Positions 52,021 to 60,953 are shown, numbered from the stretch's first letter. The stretch is DNA of 64,000 bases from an uncultured Collinsella sp. (GCA_900540945.1 UQHQ01000006.1:32062-96061), one strand, 5' to 3'. Notes: generated from the sequence alone by a model not told the origin. Numbers and translations are program-made.

Positions 52021-52049
52021 TGTGAACAGGGCTACGTCCCCTGTTCACA
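52021..52049. repeat. TGTGAACAGGG palindrome
   Basis: TGTGAACAGGG (52021-52031) pairs perfectly with CCCTGTTCACA (52039-52049) over CTACGTC. Same general design as the palindrome at 27406, but with a different outer sequence. Confidence 0.65.
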
Positions 52050-52056
52050 CATACAG

Positions 52057-52092
52057 CAGCGGGCACGGATTCGATTGAAACCGTGCCCGCTG
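52057..52092 (+). terminator. hairpin terminator after yjdF
   Basis: CAGCGGGCACGG (52057-52068) pairs perfectly with CCGTGCCCGCTG (52081-52092) over a 12-base A/T-rich loop. Only a weak T content follows. Confidence 0.65.
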
Positions 52093-52215
52093 TCTGATAC
52101 TAAAATAATTTATCGAATATGTGTTCTATTCCCACTCAGTAATTAAACACGCTGGCACATAGACACTCCGATCAAAACGGCCGCGCTCGCGACCGGAAAC
52201 TTTCGGCAATTGAAG

Positions 52216-52284
52216 ACGCGTCTGACCTGGGATATCCAAGCGAACAATTGGCCTAACCCGCAATAAATCCCAGGCCAGACGCGT
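52216..52284. other. 18-bp stem hairpin in the yjdF-aguA gap
   Basis: ACGCGTCTGACCTGGGAT (52216-52233) pairs with 52267-52284 with one mismatch, over a 33-base loop. The 490-base gap 51999-52488 has no gene; it holds this stem, the palindromes at 52021 and 52057, and the aguA terminator. Confidence 0.55.
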
Positions 52285-52292
52285 ATTCGATC

Positions 52293-52333
52293 AAAGAAAA
52301 AGGGCACTCCGATGTGGAGGCAACGGAGTGCCC
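52293..52333 (-). terminator. rho-independent terminator of the agmatine operon
   Basis: GGGCACTCCG (52302-52311) pairs perfectly with CGGAGTGCCC (52324-52333). Read on the minus strand, the hairpin is followed by TTTTTCTTT. It lies 156 bases past the aguA stop. Confidence 0.85.
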
Positions 52334-52488
52334 GAAGAAAACCCAGCCGGTCAATCAGGTAGTCCCTGTCCGCTTGGCCGGCCGGGTTTCCGAGGTGCGG
52401 CAGGTTCCCGCGAAAGAGGGGCGCCGCGCACTTCGGCACGCAGGCGACGAATGGACGGGAAGGTGCCGTGCCCCGGGAAGCCAGGCGA

Positions 52489-53694
52489 TTAGGCGGACGG
52501 CTCCTGCTGCGTGATGCAGTGGATGTTGCCGCCGCCGTAGACGACCTGGTCGGACTGGACGCCCACGCACTTGTAGACGCCCTCGCCCCAGACCTCGTCG
52601 TAGATCTTCTGGAGCGTGTCGACGGCCAGCTGGTCGTTCTCGTCGCCGTACTGCGGGACGATGACGCCGTGGTTGGTGACCAGGTAGTTCATGTAGGAGG
52701 CGATCAGCGGCTCGTCGGGGACGCGCGGCTCGGCGTTCTCGTCGGCGTCGATGGTGTCGCAGGAGGCCTGGTCCATGTACAGCGGGTTCACGGGCATGCA
52801 GAGCTTGTAGACCTTAATCTTGCGGCCCTTGGCGTCGACGGCGTTGGAGAGGGTCTCGTAGGCGGCGTGGCACTGGTCGTAGAACGGGTACTCGGGGTCG
52901 TCGGTCCAGATGCAGGCCATGACGCCCGGGGCGATGAACGTGGCGACGTCGTCGATGTGGCCGTTGGTCTCCTCGGGGTCGATGCCCTCCTTGACCCAGA
53001 TGACCTTCTCGACGCCCAGGTAGTCCTTGAGGTGCTCGTTCATGTACTCGCGGAGCTCCTCGCTCCAGGGCTCGAACTTCTTCTTGAACTTAGGCCAGAT
53101 GGACTCGGGGTCCTCCTCCTCCTCGAGCACCGCGGAGCAGGTGCGGCCCGGGGAGAGCAGGCACTGGTCGGTGACGACGAGGGTGCCCTCGCCGTCGACG
53201 GTGATGGAGCCGCCCTCGAGGATCATGTCGTCGGGACGGTAGCGGCGGCAGCCGGAGAGCTCGGCCATCTTGAGGGCGATCTGCTCGTCCTTGTCCCACG
53301 GGAAGTACAGGCCGTCGACGAGGCCGCCGTAGGCGTTGAAGTGCCAGTGGTTGGCGCGCTTCCCGCCCTTGCCGTCGATGACGTAGGTGGCGGCGGTGTC
53401 GCGGAACCAGGCGTCGTCGGTGGTCATCTCGATGACGGTGACGTTCTCGTCGTTCTCGAAGACGGCCTTGCAGTTGGCGTAGTCGACCTGGTTGGCGCAC
53501 ATGTAGACCGGGGTGAACTCGGCGATGGCGCGGGCGACGGCGGCATACTGCTTCTGGGCCGGCTTGGCGCCGTGGGCCCAGGTGTCGGTGCGGTGGGGCC
53601 AGCCCATCCACACGCGGTCCTGCGGGGCGAACTCGGCGGGCATGAAGAAGCCGTCGGCCCTGGGGGTGGACTCGGACTCGGTGATCGTACGCAT
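52489..53694 (-). CDS. aguA: agmatine deiminase
   Basis: A 401-residue guanidino-modifying enzyme that converts agmatine to N-carbamoylputrescine and ammonia. Signatures in order: FAPQDRVWMGWPHRTDTW at the start, DDAWFRDTAATYV, EGGSITVDGEGT, GHIDDVATF with the catalytic His, and GGGNIHCITQQEP with nucleophile Cys393. All catalytic residues are present. Start 53694 follows GGAGGAAA. Codons end almost exclusively in C or G, more than in neighbouring genes. Last gene of the aguB-aguD-aguA unit; a 285-base gap with GC-rich hairpins precedes it. Confidence 0.95.
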   Translation of the reverse strand: MRTITESESTPRADGFFMPAEFAPQDRVWMGWPHRTDTWAHGAKPAQKQYAAVARAIAEFTPVYMCANQVDYANCKAVFENDENVTVIEMTTDDAWFRDTAATYVIDGKGGKRANHWHFNAYGGLVDGLYFPWDKDEQIALKMAELSGCRRYRPDDMILEGGSITVDGEGTLVVTDQCLLSPGRTCSAVLEEEEDPESIWPKFKKKFEPWSEELREYMNEHLKDYLGVEKVIWVKEGIDPEETNGHIDDVATFIAPGVMACIWTDDPEYPFYDQCHAAYETLSNAVDAKGRKIKVYKLCMPVNPLYMDQASCDTIDADENAEPRVPDEPLIASYMNYLVTNHGVIVPQYGDENDQLAVDTLQKIYDEVWGEGVYKCVGVQSDQVVYGGGNIHCITQQEPSA

Positions 53695-53723
53695 AAGATT
53701 TCCTCCAAATCGAACGATCGTTT

Positions 53724-53746
53724 GCCGCGGGCGGGTTGCCCGCGGC
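53724..53746 (-). other. GC-rich hairpin in the aguD-aguA gap
   Basis: GCCGCGGGC (53724-53732) pairs perfectly with GCCCGCGGC (53738-53746) just 5' of the aguA ribosome site. The 285-base gap between aguD and aguA has several such GC-rich stems and no gene; they may stabilise or process the transcript. Confidence 0.5.
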
Positions 53747-53979
53747 CTGAAACCAAGAGATGGTAGGCGCCCGTTCCCCGGCAGAGGTCGGGGCGCCCGG
53801 CGCCGGTTTTCACGGAGTCGCACCGGCGGGCGACGACGTAGCCAGGTGCGCGGAGACAAAACGCACGGAGGATACGGAAGAGAGATTGGGGTGGGCGGTG
53901 GTTACCGGAGCTATCGCTCGCACCCGCCCCGGGGAATGGTTGAGTGACGAGGAGGGTCGGGGCCCCGAATCCGGGTGCC

Positions 53980-55419
53980 CTAGTCCTCCTCGGCCTCGGC
54001 GGCCTCCTCGGCGAGGCGCTGGGCTGCGAGCTCAGGGGTCAGTCCCTTGTACTCTTCCTTGCGGCCCCTGGCGGAGACGACGCGGACGACCTCGCCGATG
54101 AGCACGAGCACGATGAAGATGACGATCATCGGGACCTTGTCGCCGATCTCGGCGGCGGAGAACGGCACCAGCGTCGCGACGATGGCCAGGACCAGCTCGA
54201 TGCAGGGGATGGCCAGCATGACCTTCATCAGCGCGCCCTTGAACGGGAACGTGAAGATGCACTCGCGGTTCGGGTCGTTCTTGCGAAGGTTGAGGAACGC
54301 CGGGAACATCGGGATGTAGGTGAGCAGCAGGAAGACGACGGAGGTGCCGAAGAGCATCCAGAAGACGCCGTTGGAGATGGCGTCGATGGGCACCAGCTGC
54401 AGGCACAGCACCAGGGAGGCGACGACGGCGTTGACCAGGTTGGCGCCGTTGGGCATGTCGTCATCCGAGATCATCGAGGCGAAGACCTTGGGCATGTTGC
54501 CGTGCTCGGCGGCGTAGCGGGCGACGGAGTTGACGCCGAAGGACCAGGCGGCCATGTTGGCGAACAGGGTGATCAGGAAGGCGATGCAGATGACCTTGAA
54601 GAGCATGGAGTCGCCCACCATGGTCTGGACTGCGACGATCATGCCGTAGTCGGGGTCGATGGAGTCGGCCGGCACAGCGGCGCCGATGCCGAAGCCAGCG
54701 AACAGGTAGATGACGGCAATAGCCACGCCACCGACAATGATAGCCTTGGGAATATCGCGAGCGGGATCGGCCATGTCGTCGGTCATGGTGCAGATGACCT
54801 CGAAGCCCATGAAGTTGAAGATGATGATGGACAGGTAGCCGAGAGCGTTGGTGTTGGTGAGCTCGGGCAGGAAGGTGGCGGCGGACATGTCGTTCGCAAA
54901 ACCGTTCTCCATGGCAAACCAGATGCCCAGAGCGCCGACGATAACGGCAACGGCGACCTTGATCAGGGCGCCGCCGTTGAGGACCCACTCGGAGTCGGCA
55001 GCCTTGGAGCGACCCATAAGGTAGACGATCCACACGAAGGCAAGCTCGATAACCATCTTGGCGATCAGGTTGAACTCGACGCCGAAGACCATGCCCAGGA
55101 TGTCGGGGAACATGGTTGCCAGCGAGGCGATCCACAGCGGGTAGTTGACCCAGTAGTAGTACGAGATGCGGGCGCCCCACTTGTCGCCCAGGCCATCGCG
55201 TACCCAGTCGTAAATGCCGCCCTCGCCGTCATAGGTGGTGCCGAGCTCGGCGACGACCATGCCGTAAGGGAGCAGGAAGGTCAGGATCAGGAAGATCCAC
55301 CAGAAGAACTGCTGGTTGCCAATGGCAGCAGCAGGAGCGGCGGCCTCGCAAACGAAGACGACGCAGATGATGGTCGAAATGACCGTCAGGAAGGAAAGCT
55401 TTTTCTTTCCGTCACTCAT
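53980..55419 (-). CDS. aguD: APC family agmatine/putrescine antiporter
   Basis: A 479-residue amino acid-polyamine antiporter with twelve predicted helices. The first helix region holds the unwound substrate site (CEAAAPAAAIGNQQ), GEGGIYDWVRDGLG follows helix 2, and FNFMGFEVICTMTDDM holds the helix 6 site. An acidic tail (EEAAEAEED) closes it. Its place between the putrescine carbamoyltransferase and agmatine deiminase genes identifies it as the agmatine-in/putrescine-out exchanger (AguD), as in Enterococcus and Lactococcus. SD AAAGGA precedes the ATG. Confidence 0.88.
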   Translation of the reverse strand: MSDGKKKLSFLTVISTIICVVFVCEAAAPAAAIGNQQFFWWIFLILTFLLPYGMVVAELGTTYDGEGGIYDWVRDGLGDKWGARISYYYWVNYPLWIASLATMFPDILGMVFGVEFNLIAKMVIELAFVWIVYLMGRSKAADSEWVLNGGALIKVAVAVIVGALGIWFAMENGFANDMSAATFLPELTNTNALGYLSIIIFNFMGFEVICTMTDDMADPARDIPKAIIVGGVAIAVIYLFAGFGIGAAVPADSIDPDYGMIVAVQTMVGDSMLFKVICIAFLITLFANMAAWSFGVNSVARYAAEHGNMPKVFASMISDDDMPNGANLVNAVVASLVLCLQLVPIDAISNGVFWMLFGTSVVFLLLTYIPMFPAFLNLRKNDPNRECIFTFPFKGALMKVMLAIPCIELVLAIVATLVPFSAAEIGDKVPMIVIFIVLVLIGEVVRVVSARGRKEEYKGLTPELAAQRLAEEAAEAEED

Positions 55420-55518
55420 ATTTAATCCTTTGCTCAGTCGTTTTCAGACAGGGTGCCAGTGCTTACGCGCAGTGGCGCAGATGATGGGCAGCAAGAGACA
55501 AGCATCTGCTGCCGCCCA

Positions 55519-55704
55519 TCAGAAAGCGTCGTACAGGCCATACCACACATCGGTGTAGATGAAGTCGGCGCCCTTGATGCACTCGATGTCGTCGGAGATG
55601 ACAACCGAGCCGCCGGAGACCTTGCAGCTCTCCTCGCCGATGGCCATGAGCTTCTTGCCCTCGGGGAGGTTCTCGAGCATGGTCATGAGGTCGCCCATCT
55701 CCTG
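55519..55704 (-). pseudogene. internally deleted second copy of aguB
   Basis: The reading frame encodes QEMGDLMTMLENLPEGKK joined directly to LMAIGEESCKVSGGSVVISD and [16 protein letters not shown], then stops. In the intact aguB next door the same two blocks are separated by about 55 residues, both ending in or starting from a GKK triplet (PAGKK and FGKK). So the deletion joined the two GKK codon runs. N- and C-terminal thirds are absent. It differs from aguB at several residues, so it derives from a diverged paralogue, not a fresh duplication. Confidence 0.85.
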
Positions 55705-55710
55705 CGAAGG

Positions 55711-55732
55711 CGGGCGAGCCGCAGCTCGCCCG
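55711..55732 (-). terminator. GC-rich hairpin between aguB and its remnant
   Basis: CGGGCGAGC (55711-55719) pairs perfectly with GCTCGCCCG (55724-55732) around a 4-base loop, a dozen bases past the aguB stop. It lacks a T-run; it may attenuate readthrough to aguD. Confidence 0.5.
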
Positions 55733-55744
55733 ACCTGGTACGTC

Positions 55745-56815
55745 TTACAGACCGTGCTTACCGAACGCCGCCATGCGCTCATTGATGGTGGCGCGGTATG
55801 CCGCGGCCTTCTGCTCGTCGGGCTCGCTCTGGGGGCACAGAGTGGCCAGGATGGCGCGGATGGAGTGCTTGCGGTTCTCGGCCTCGACCCAGCACAGGGA
55901 GCGCTCGGGATCGTCCATTACCTCGTCAACCACTTCTTCGCCACGGTTGGCGGGCAGGCAGTGCATGAACATGCTGTTCGGACCGGCAACGTTCATCATA
56001 TCCCAGGTCACCTGGTACTTCGGATAGAACACATCCATGTAGCTGGAGCTGGAGACTTCACTGTCGTAGAGGCCGTACCACACATCGGTGTACACGAAGT
56101 CGGCGCCCTCGATGCAGGAGATGTCGTCGGAAATGGTGATGGTGCCGCCGGAGACCTTGCAGTTCTCCTCGCCGATAGCCATGAGCTTCTTGCCGAACTC
56201 AGCACGCTCCTCATCGGTGCCGATATGCAGGCAGCCGTCGGGAATCTGATGCCCCTTCGGCCCGAACTGCACGAAGTCCATGCCCATCTTCGAGCAGATG
56301 AACATAAGCGACGCGCAGGTCTGGGTGGCATCGCCGATCCAGGCAAACTTGCAGTCCTCGATCTTCTTACCGGCGGGCAAGTTCTCGATCATGGTCATGA
56401 GGTCGCCGAGCTCCTGGGTGGGATGGTTGTACTCGCTCATGCCGTTGATGACGGGGGCCGCGGAGTACTTTGCCAAGCTCACTACATCCTTATGACGATC
56501 GACGCGGGCCATGAGGATGTCGACGAGGCTTCCCATGACGCGGCCGGAGTCCTCGATGGACTCATGGCCACCCAGCTGGATGGAGCCGGGGCCGAAGAAC
56601 TCGGCGTGACCGCCGAGGTCGGTCATGGCCGTCTCGAAGGAGATGCGGGTGCGGGTGGACACCTGCTGGAAGATCATGCCGAGGGTCTTGTCCTTCAGCA
56701 GGTGCGGGTACTCGCCGCCCTCCTTGATGAGCCCCTTCATGGCGATGGCCAGATCTACCATGCCGAGCAGCTCTTCCTTTGTGAAGTCGTTGGTGTCGAT
56801 GTAATCCTTGACCAT
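55745..56815 (-). CDS. aguB: putrescine carbamoyltransferase
   Basis: A 356-residue transcarbamylase. The carbamoyl-phosphate loop is STRTRISFE, the second phosphate site [12 protein letters not shown], and the closing loop [15 protein letters not shown]. The insertion [15 protein letters not shown] in place of the ornithine carbamoyltransferase sequence, and the agu neighbours, favour putrescine over ornithine as substrate. It phosphorolyses N-carbamoylputrescine to putrescine and carbamoyl phosphate. Start 56815 follows AAGGAGA. First gene of the operon; a direct repeat at 56987 lies upstream. Confidence 0.93.
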   Translation of the reverse strand: MVKDYIDTNDFTKEELLGMVDLAIAMKGLIKEGGEYPHLLKDKTLGMIFQQVSTRTRISFETAMTDLGGHAEFFGPGSIQLGGHESIEDSGRVMGSLVDILMARVDRHKDVVSLAKYSAAPVINGMSEYNHPTQELGDLMTMIENLPAGKKIEDCKFAWIGDATQTCASLMFICSKMGMDFVQFGPKGHQIPDGCLHIGTDEERAEFGKKLMAIGEENCKVSGGTITISDDISCIEGADFVYTDVWYGLYDSEVSSSSYMDVFYPKYQVTWDMMNVAGPNSMFMHCLPANRGEEVVDEVMDDPERSLCWVEAENRKHSIRAILATLCPQSEPDEQKAAAYRATINERMAAFGKHGL

Positions 56816-56986
56816 TGAAATCTCCTTCAAAATTCGTTGGCCGGGCCGCCCCTTGCGGACCGCGCTCCCTAGAAGCGCCCCGAAATGAGCGAGACACTTC
56901 CTTACGCCACACAGCATGGGGCGCACCCGTAGTTTTGAGAAGAAATAACCAAGATTATTATCAGATTACAATAGCTCACCGCACAC

Positions 56987-57005
56987 CTAATCCTAGCTAA
57001 TCCTA
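56987..57005 (-). promoter_or_regulatory. 10-bp-spaced direct repeat upstream of aguB
   Basis: CTAATCCTA occurs at 56987-56995 and 56997-57005, one helical turn apart, in the 340-base gap between aguB and the divergent LuxR remnant. Further A/T-rich sequence (56940-56970) between it and aguB could hold the promoter. A candidate activator site; no known operator was matched. Confidence 0.45.
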
Positions 57006-57155
57006 ACGCCTAGACGGATTGAAATTGGACTGGTTTCTGTGGTAGAAGAAAGCCAATGCATTTTTTGCCGGCTTCTCAATGCGTGATGCAGCCTAATCCG
57101 CCCTAGATCGCCATGGTTCACCATCGGACTCTGTGCATTATCGAGGTGGCTCGCT

Positions 57156-57718
57156 TTGGAGACAGCGTTCTACCTCTATACCATCTTCGTGATGCTCGCC
57201 TGCGTGGCATCGGGCTCCGTGTCGCTTTCGGCCTACTTCGTTTCGCGGCGTCGCTCGTTCCTCTTTGCCGCGGCCATGCTGTTGTTCTATTTCCTCGATC
57301 TCGCGCTTATCTTTCAATACGAGTACCTGGGCCAGAACGTCGAGTATTCCATCAACCAGTTCTATACCATCGACCATCCGCAGCTGAAGACGCTGCTCGC
57401 CCTGGGCACCCTCGAACCCATGTGGCTCATCCTGTGCGACTTCGTGAGCGAGCGCCGGCGCACCTAGCGCCTCGTCCCGGCCCTAGCGTTCATCGCAGCG
57501 GGCGAGATCGTGGTGCTCCTCGCCTTCTGCGAACACTATCACCTGACCGCGCGCGAGCGCGTCATCTTAAAGAGGTGCTGCAGGGCAAGGACAACCAGAA
57601 CATCGCCAGTTCGCTGCAACTGGCCCTGGGCACTGTGAAGGCCCATGTGCACAACATTCTGAAGAAAACCGGCACCACCACCCGCCAAGAACTCACTCAG
57701 CTGTTCTGGAAGGGATGA
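57156..57718 (+). pseudogene. broken membrane LuxR regulator, AguR-like
   Basis: It starts at TTG 57156 behind GAGGTGG. About 100 residues of membrane sensor follow (FYLYTIFVMLACVASGSVSL, RRSFLFAAAMLLFYFLDLAL), ending in TAG at 57465-57467. In the same frame LVPALAFIAAGEIVVLLAF leads straight into LTARERVIL, so half the sensor is deleted. A single-base loss near 57566-57570 then shifts the frame to KEVLQGKDNQNIASSLQLAL and the rest of the LuxR helix-turn-helix, ending in TGA at 57716. Lactococcal and enterococcal AguR are membrane LuxR proteins divergent from aguB; this fits that place. Confidence 0.8.
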
Positions 57719-57782
57719 AGAACGGTCGTAGACGGCCGATCCCGTAGGGAGCGGCCGCATAGCCGCACCGACCCCCAGCCTC

Positions 57783-58694
57783 TCAGAGCCCGGTCCTCTT
57801 GCGACCGCGCAGTTCCTTTCTAAGTTTTTGCGCAAGCTCGTCTCGGCTACTCACACCAAGCTTGGCGTAAATATTCGATATGTGGGTTTTCACCGTGTTG
57901 ACGGAAATGCATTCTTGCTCAGCAATCTCCTTGTTCGATGCGCCCTTTTCAAGGAGCGACAACAGTACTTCCTCGCGCTTGGTCAGCCCGTATTCGCGAG
58001 CGATCCAGGGCACAAGGGATTCCGCCAACCGCACATTACGTATCCGCCGATGATGTACAAGAAAGACATACGCAGCCACGGTGAAGCAAAGCGCCATAAT
58101 CTCAACGGGAGCCCTACGAGGAGAGGCATAGCCCCCGCCGCCCTCCTGTCCAAAGGCCAAATACGTTGCCGCTTCCTCCAAGGCATATATAAGCACAAGT
58201 AAGAGCGAGAGAACCCATCGCCATCGGCTCATGCGTCGAAACTCTGCCGCCAAGCAGCAGATGCCGTACCCTATTACCCAGATCGCCAACAACCTGGTAA
58301 AGAGAAACTCGCGCCATAGTGCAACCGATTCGACTGACGAAGCACCACTTGTCCAAGCCACCATCATGCAAACTGCCCAAAATAATCCCTCGACGGGAGA
58401 GAAGCTGCGCGAGAGCAAGCTGCCGAGCACGAGCCGATACAAGAGGATTGCCACCATGTTGAATACAACGCGGAACATAGGATAGGCGTTTCGTGCGCCC
58501 TCGAATTGCATCGCGAATTCCGGAACGAACTCATACATGAATATAGAACATATATCTATCGTATACACAAGGAAGGTGAGCGCGACGAAGAGATAGCCCC
58601 GCCTGCGCTCGACATAGTACAGACTCCCATAGGCAGCACTGACCAACGCATAGGCGATGCAACTTGCCACATTGTAGAGAAAGGCGAGGGACAC
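57783..58694 (-). CDS. membrane-sensor LuxR regulator
   Basis: About 303 residues: six to seven membrane helices (residues about 5-210, including RRGYLFVALTFLVYTIDICS) and a C-terminal LuxR helix-turn-helix (LTKREEVLLSLLEKGASNKE, ISVNTVKTHISNIYAKLGVS). It is an intact paralogue of the broken gene at 57156. The start is uncertain. GTG 58694 follows AAGGAGG closely and matches the paralogue's N-terminus; ATG 58721 or 58781 would add residues without a ribosome site. Divergent from the amidohydrolase at 58936, its likely target. One-component membrane regulators of this type are common in Coriobacteriia beside substrate-specific enzymes. Confidence 0.87.
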   Translation of the reverse strand: MSLAFLYNVASCIAYALVSAAYGSLYYVERRRGYLFVALTFLVYTIDICSIFMYEFVPEFAMQFEGARNAYPMFRVVFNMVAILLYRLVLGSLLSRSFSPVEGLFWAVCMMVAWTSGASSVESVALWREFLFTRLLAIWVIGYGICCLAAEFRRMSRWRWVLSLLLVLIYALEEAATYLAFGQEGGGGYASPRRAPVEIMALCFTVAAYVFLVHHRRIRNVRLAESLVPWIAREYGLTKREEVLLSLLEKGASNKEIAEQECISVNTVKTHISNIYAKLGVSSRDELAQKLRKELRGRKRTGL

Positions 58695-58935
58695 GACTCC
58701 TCCTTCATCAAGCGGCAACATTATAGACAATTTAGCACCCAAAGCTAAAACTACCCCAACGTCCGATTTGTCTCCCTGCATTTTCGCTGTTCAGAGACAG
58801 GGGGATAAAAAAATCATCCTCCGATTAATCTCAAATCCCTCTCTGTTTTTCTCAACAAAGAATCCCCTGACTCTTAAGGTTGAACTACTGCAGCGCAAAA
58901 AGAGACAACGCTGCAGCCGAATTAAGGAGAGCTTT

Positions 58936-60732
58936 ATGAGCACATCCCATCAGAAGCAACTTCTCAGCCGCCGTCGTTTCGTCATTGGATCAAGCGCCCT
59001 AGCGGCTGCCGCGTTCTCGGGCGGACTCTGGGGATGCGCATCCGGGGAGCAGCCTGGATCAAATGCCACGCCCGATCAAAACATTGCCGATATCGTGCTC
59101 CACAACGGCCATGTGCAGACCATGGTGTCAGAAGGCGATGTTGCATCAGCCGTCGCTATCGCGGGCAACAAGATTGTGTACGTGGGCGATGATTCAGGCA
59201 TCGACGCTTTCGTAGGAGACAATACTCAAGTCATCGACCTCGATGGCAAGTTCGTCTCCCCCGGCTTCATTGACGGCCACATCCACGCCCCTGGCAACTG
59301 GTTCACCAAACTCTATCAAATCGATCTAACGGGACTTAGCACCAATGAGGAATACCTCGAGGCAATCCGCTCCTTCGTGGAAGCCCATCCCGACGAAGAA
59401 GGCTATATCGGATCACCTTTCATGCTCAATGCCTACCAGCTTCCCGACGGCTCGAATCCCGGGCCCTTGAAAGAAGATCTGGATGCCATCTGCCCCGATA
59501 AGCCCATTCTCATCCACGACGTCTCCTACCACGCCGCTTGGGTCAATTCCAAGGCCCTCGAAATGGCTGGCGTAACTGCCGACACCCCCGACCCAGAAGG
59601 CGGCCTGTTCTATCGCAATGAGAAGGGAGAGCCTTCGGGGTGCGTCTCCGATGCCGCCAAGGGAATTGTATTCGCCATCATGCCCAACACCATGACCAAC
59701 GATAAGCTGAAAAAGGCCATGCGCAAATTCATGGAGGAAGCAAACTCCTATGGCATAACCGGCATTACAAATATCACCCAAGGCGGTCTTGATATTATCG
59801 ACATGTATCACAAGGTGGAGGACGAGGGCAATTTGACCCTGCGTATGCGCGTCGTCCCCACTATGAAAGAAGGCCGCACCTATGACGAAGTGCTTTCCGC
59901 CATCAAGTCCTACAACGACTCCGCCACAGACATGATTTCTTCGAATACCGTGAAGATTTTCTACGACGGAGTGACCGAAAGAGGCACTGCCGTCTTCCTG
60001 GAACCCTACCAGGAATCAACGGGACTCGGTGATCATTGGTGCGGCGAACCCATCTGGTCTCAGGAAGACTTTACCCGTCTTGTACACGACTTTGATGCAG
60101 AAGGCGTTCAGGTGCACGTGCACGCCATGGGCGACGGCGCCGTTCACGGTACCCTTGATGCCTTCGAGGAGGCTCGGGCGACAAATGGGAAGCGCGACGC
60201 GCGGCACACGATCACCCACGTATGCGCCATTACCGATGAGGATATCCAGCGCATGGCCGATTTGGATGTAGTGGCGAATCTCCAATTCCTGATGATGTAC
60301 CACGATGATCTCATGGACCTAGAGCGCGCCTATATCGGCGACAAGCGCGCCATGGCGATGTACCCAACAAAGCACATGGCCGAGGCAGGCATCTGCATCA
60401 GCGGCTCCTCAGACGCCCCCGTCATTCCATTTGCCCCGCTCGATGCGATCGAGGCCGGCGTTACCCGCAACTCGCCCTATCCCGAGGAAGAGGACACCGA
60501 CATGACCCGCTGGCCCGAACAGGGGCTCACAGCCTACCAGCTGCTCGAGGCCTACACCAAGAACGACGCCTACCAGAACTTCATGGACGATATTATCGGC
60601 ACCGTTGAAGTGGGCAAGTTCGCCGATCTCGTCGTGCTGGACACCAACATTCTCGAAACCGATGCCAAGGCCATCTCCGACACGCGCGTGATCTACACCA
60701 TCTCCGACGGCCGCATCGTCTACAAGGGATAG
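58936..60732 (+). CDS. Tat-exported lipoprotein amidohydrolase (YtcJ type)
   Basis: A 598-residue amidohydrolase_3 enzyme. The N-terminus SRRRFVIGSSALAA is a Tat signal and GGLWGCAS is a lipobox, so it should be folded inside, exported and lipid-anchored outside. Metal motif HIH is in SPGFIDGHIHAPGN, later ligands in VHVHAMGDGAVHGTL and THVCAI, and SGSSDAPVIPFAPL near the end. VADLVVLD-type closing sequence (KFADLVVLDTNI) is normal. YtcJ-like enzymes hydrolyse N-acyl or cyclic amide substrates. Start 58936 follows AAGGAGA. Controlled probably by the divergent LuxR protein. Confidence 0.88.
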   Translation: MSTSHQKQLLSRRRFVIGSSALAAAAFSGGLWGCASGEQPGSNATPDQNIADIVLHNGHVQTMVSEGDVASAVAIAGNKIVYVGDDSGIDAFVGDNTQVIDLDGKFVSPGFIDGHIHAPGNWFTKLYQIDLTGLSTNEEYLEAIRSFVEAHPDEEGYIGSPFMLNAYQLPDGSNPGPLKEDLDAICPDKPILIHDVSYHAAWVNSKALEMAGVTADTPDPEGGLFYRNEKGEPSGCVSDAAKGIVFAIMPNTMTNDKLKKAMRKFMEEANSYGITGITNITQGGLDIIDMYHKVEDEGNLTLRMRVVPTMKEGRTYDEVLSAIKSYNDSATDMISSNTVKIFYDGVTERGTAVFLEPYQESTGLGDHWCGEPIWSQEDFTRLVHDFDAEGVQVHVHAMGDGAVHGTLDAFEEARATNGKRDARHTITHVCAITDEDIQRMADLDVVANLQFLMMYHDDLMDLERAYIGDKRAMAMYPTKHMAEAGICISGSSDAPVIPFAPLDAIEAGVTRNSPYPEEEDTDMTRWPEQGLTAYQLLEAYTKNDAYQNFMDDIIGTVEVGKFADLVVLDTNILETDAKAISDTRVIYTISDGRIVYKG

Positions 60733-60786
60733 AACCACGCCAGAAGGTGCCAGCTATACAGAACAGCTCACAAACCCTCGAACACA

Positions 60787-60833
60787 GGCCCCCGCGACCC
60801 TGCGGTCATTAGTCCCGCAGAGCCGCGGGGGCC
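60787..60833 (+). terminator. hairpin terminator after amidohydrolase
   Basis: GGCCCCCGCG (60787-60796) pairs perfectly with CGCGGGGGCC (60824-60833), with an inner CTGCGG/CCGCAG stem. Followed by AATCTAT. Confidence 0.75.
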
Positions 60834-60899
60834 AATCTATGCGACTACGCAGCCCTTACCGGCACTGCGGCAATATGCAAACACGCAGTATCCCGAAAA

Positions 60900-60953
60900 G
60901 GCTTCTCACCCATCCTGGACTCACTCTTCCTACCCCAGGATGGGCGAGAAGCC
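60900..60953. repeat. 19-bp stem hairpin
   Basis: GGCTTCTCACCCATCCTGG (60900-60918) pairs with 60935-60953 with a single mismatch over a 16-base pyrimidine-rich loop. It lies between the amidohydrolase terminator and a decayed XRE gene, and may be a former terminator or operator of the latter. Confidence 0.6.

Noticed and set aside
52143..52439. 98-codon leftward frame in the yjdF-aguA gap
   Set aside because: It runs through a terminator and a large hairpin, has no ribosome site and no recognisable domain.
53944..55425. Rightward open frame of 493 codons opposite the aguD permease
   Set aside because: Asp/Gly/His-rich shadow of a membrane-protein gene; the leftward frame has all permease signatures.
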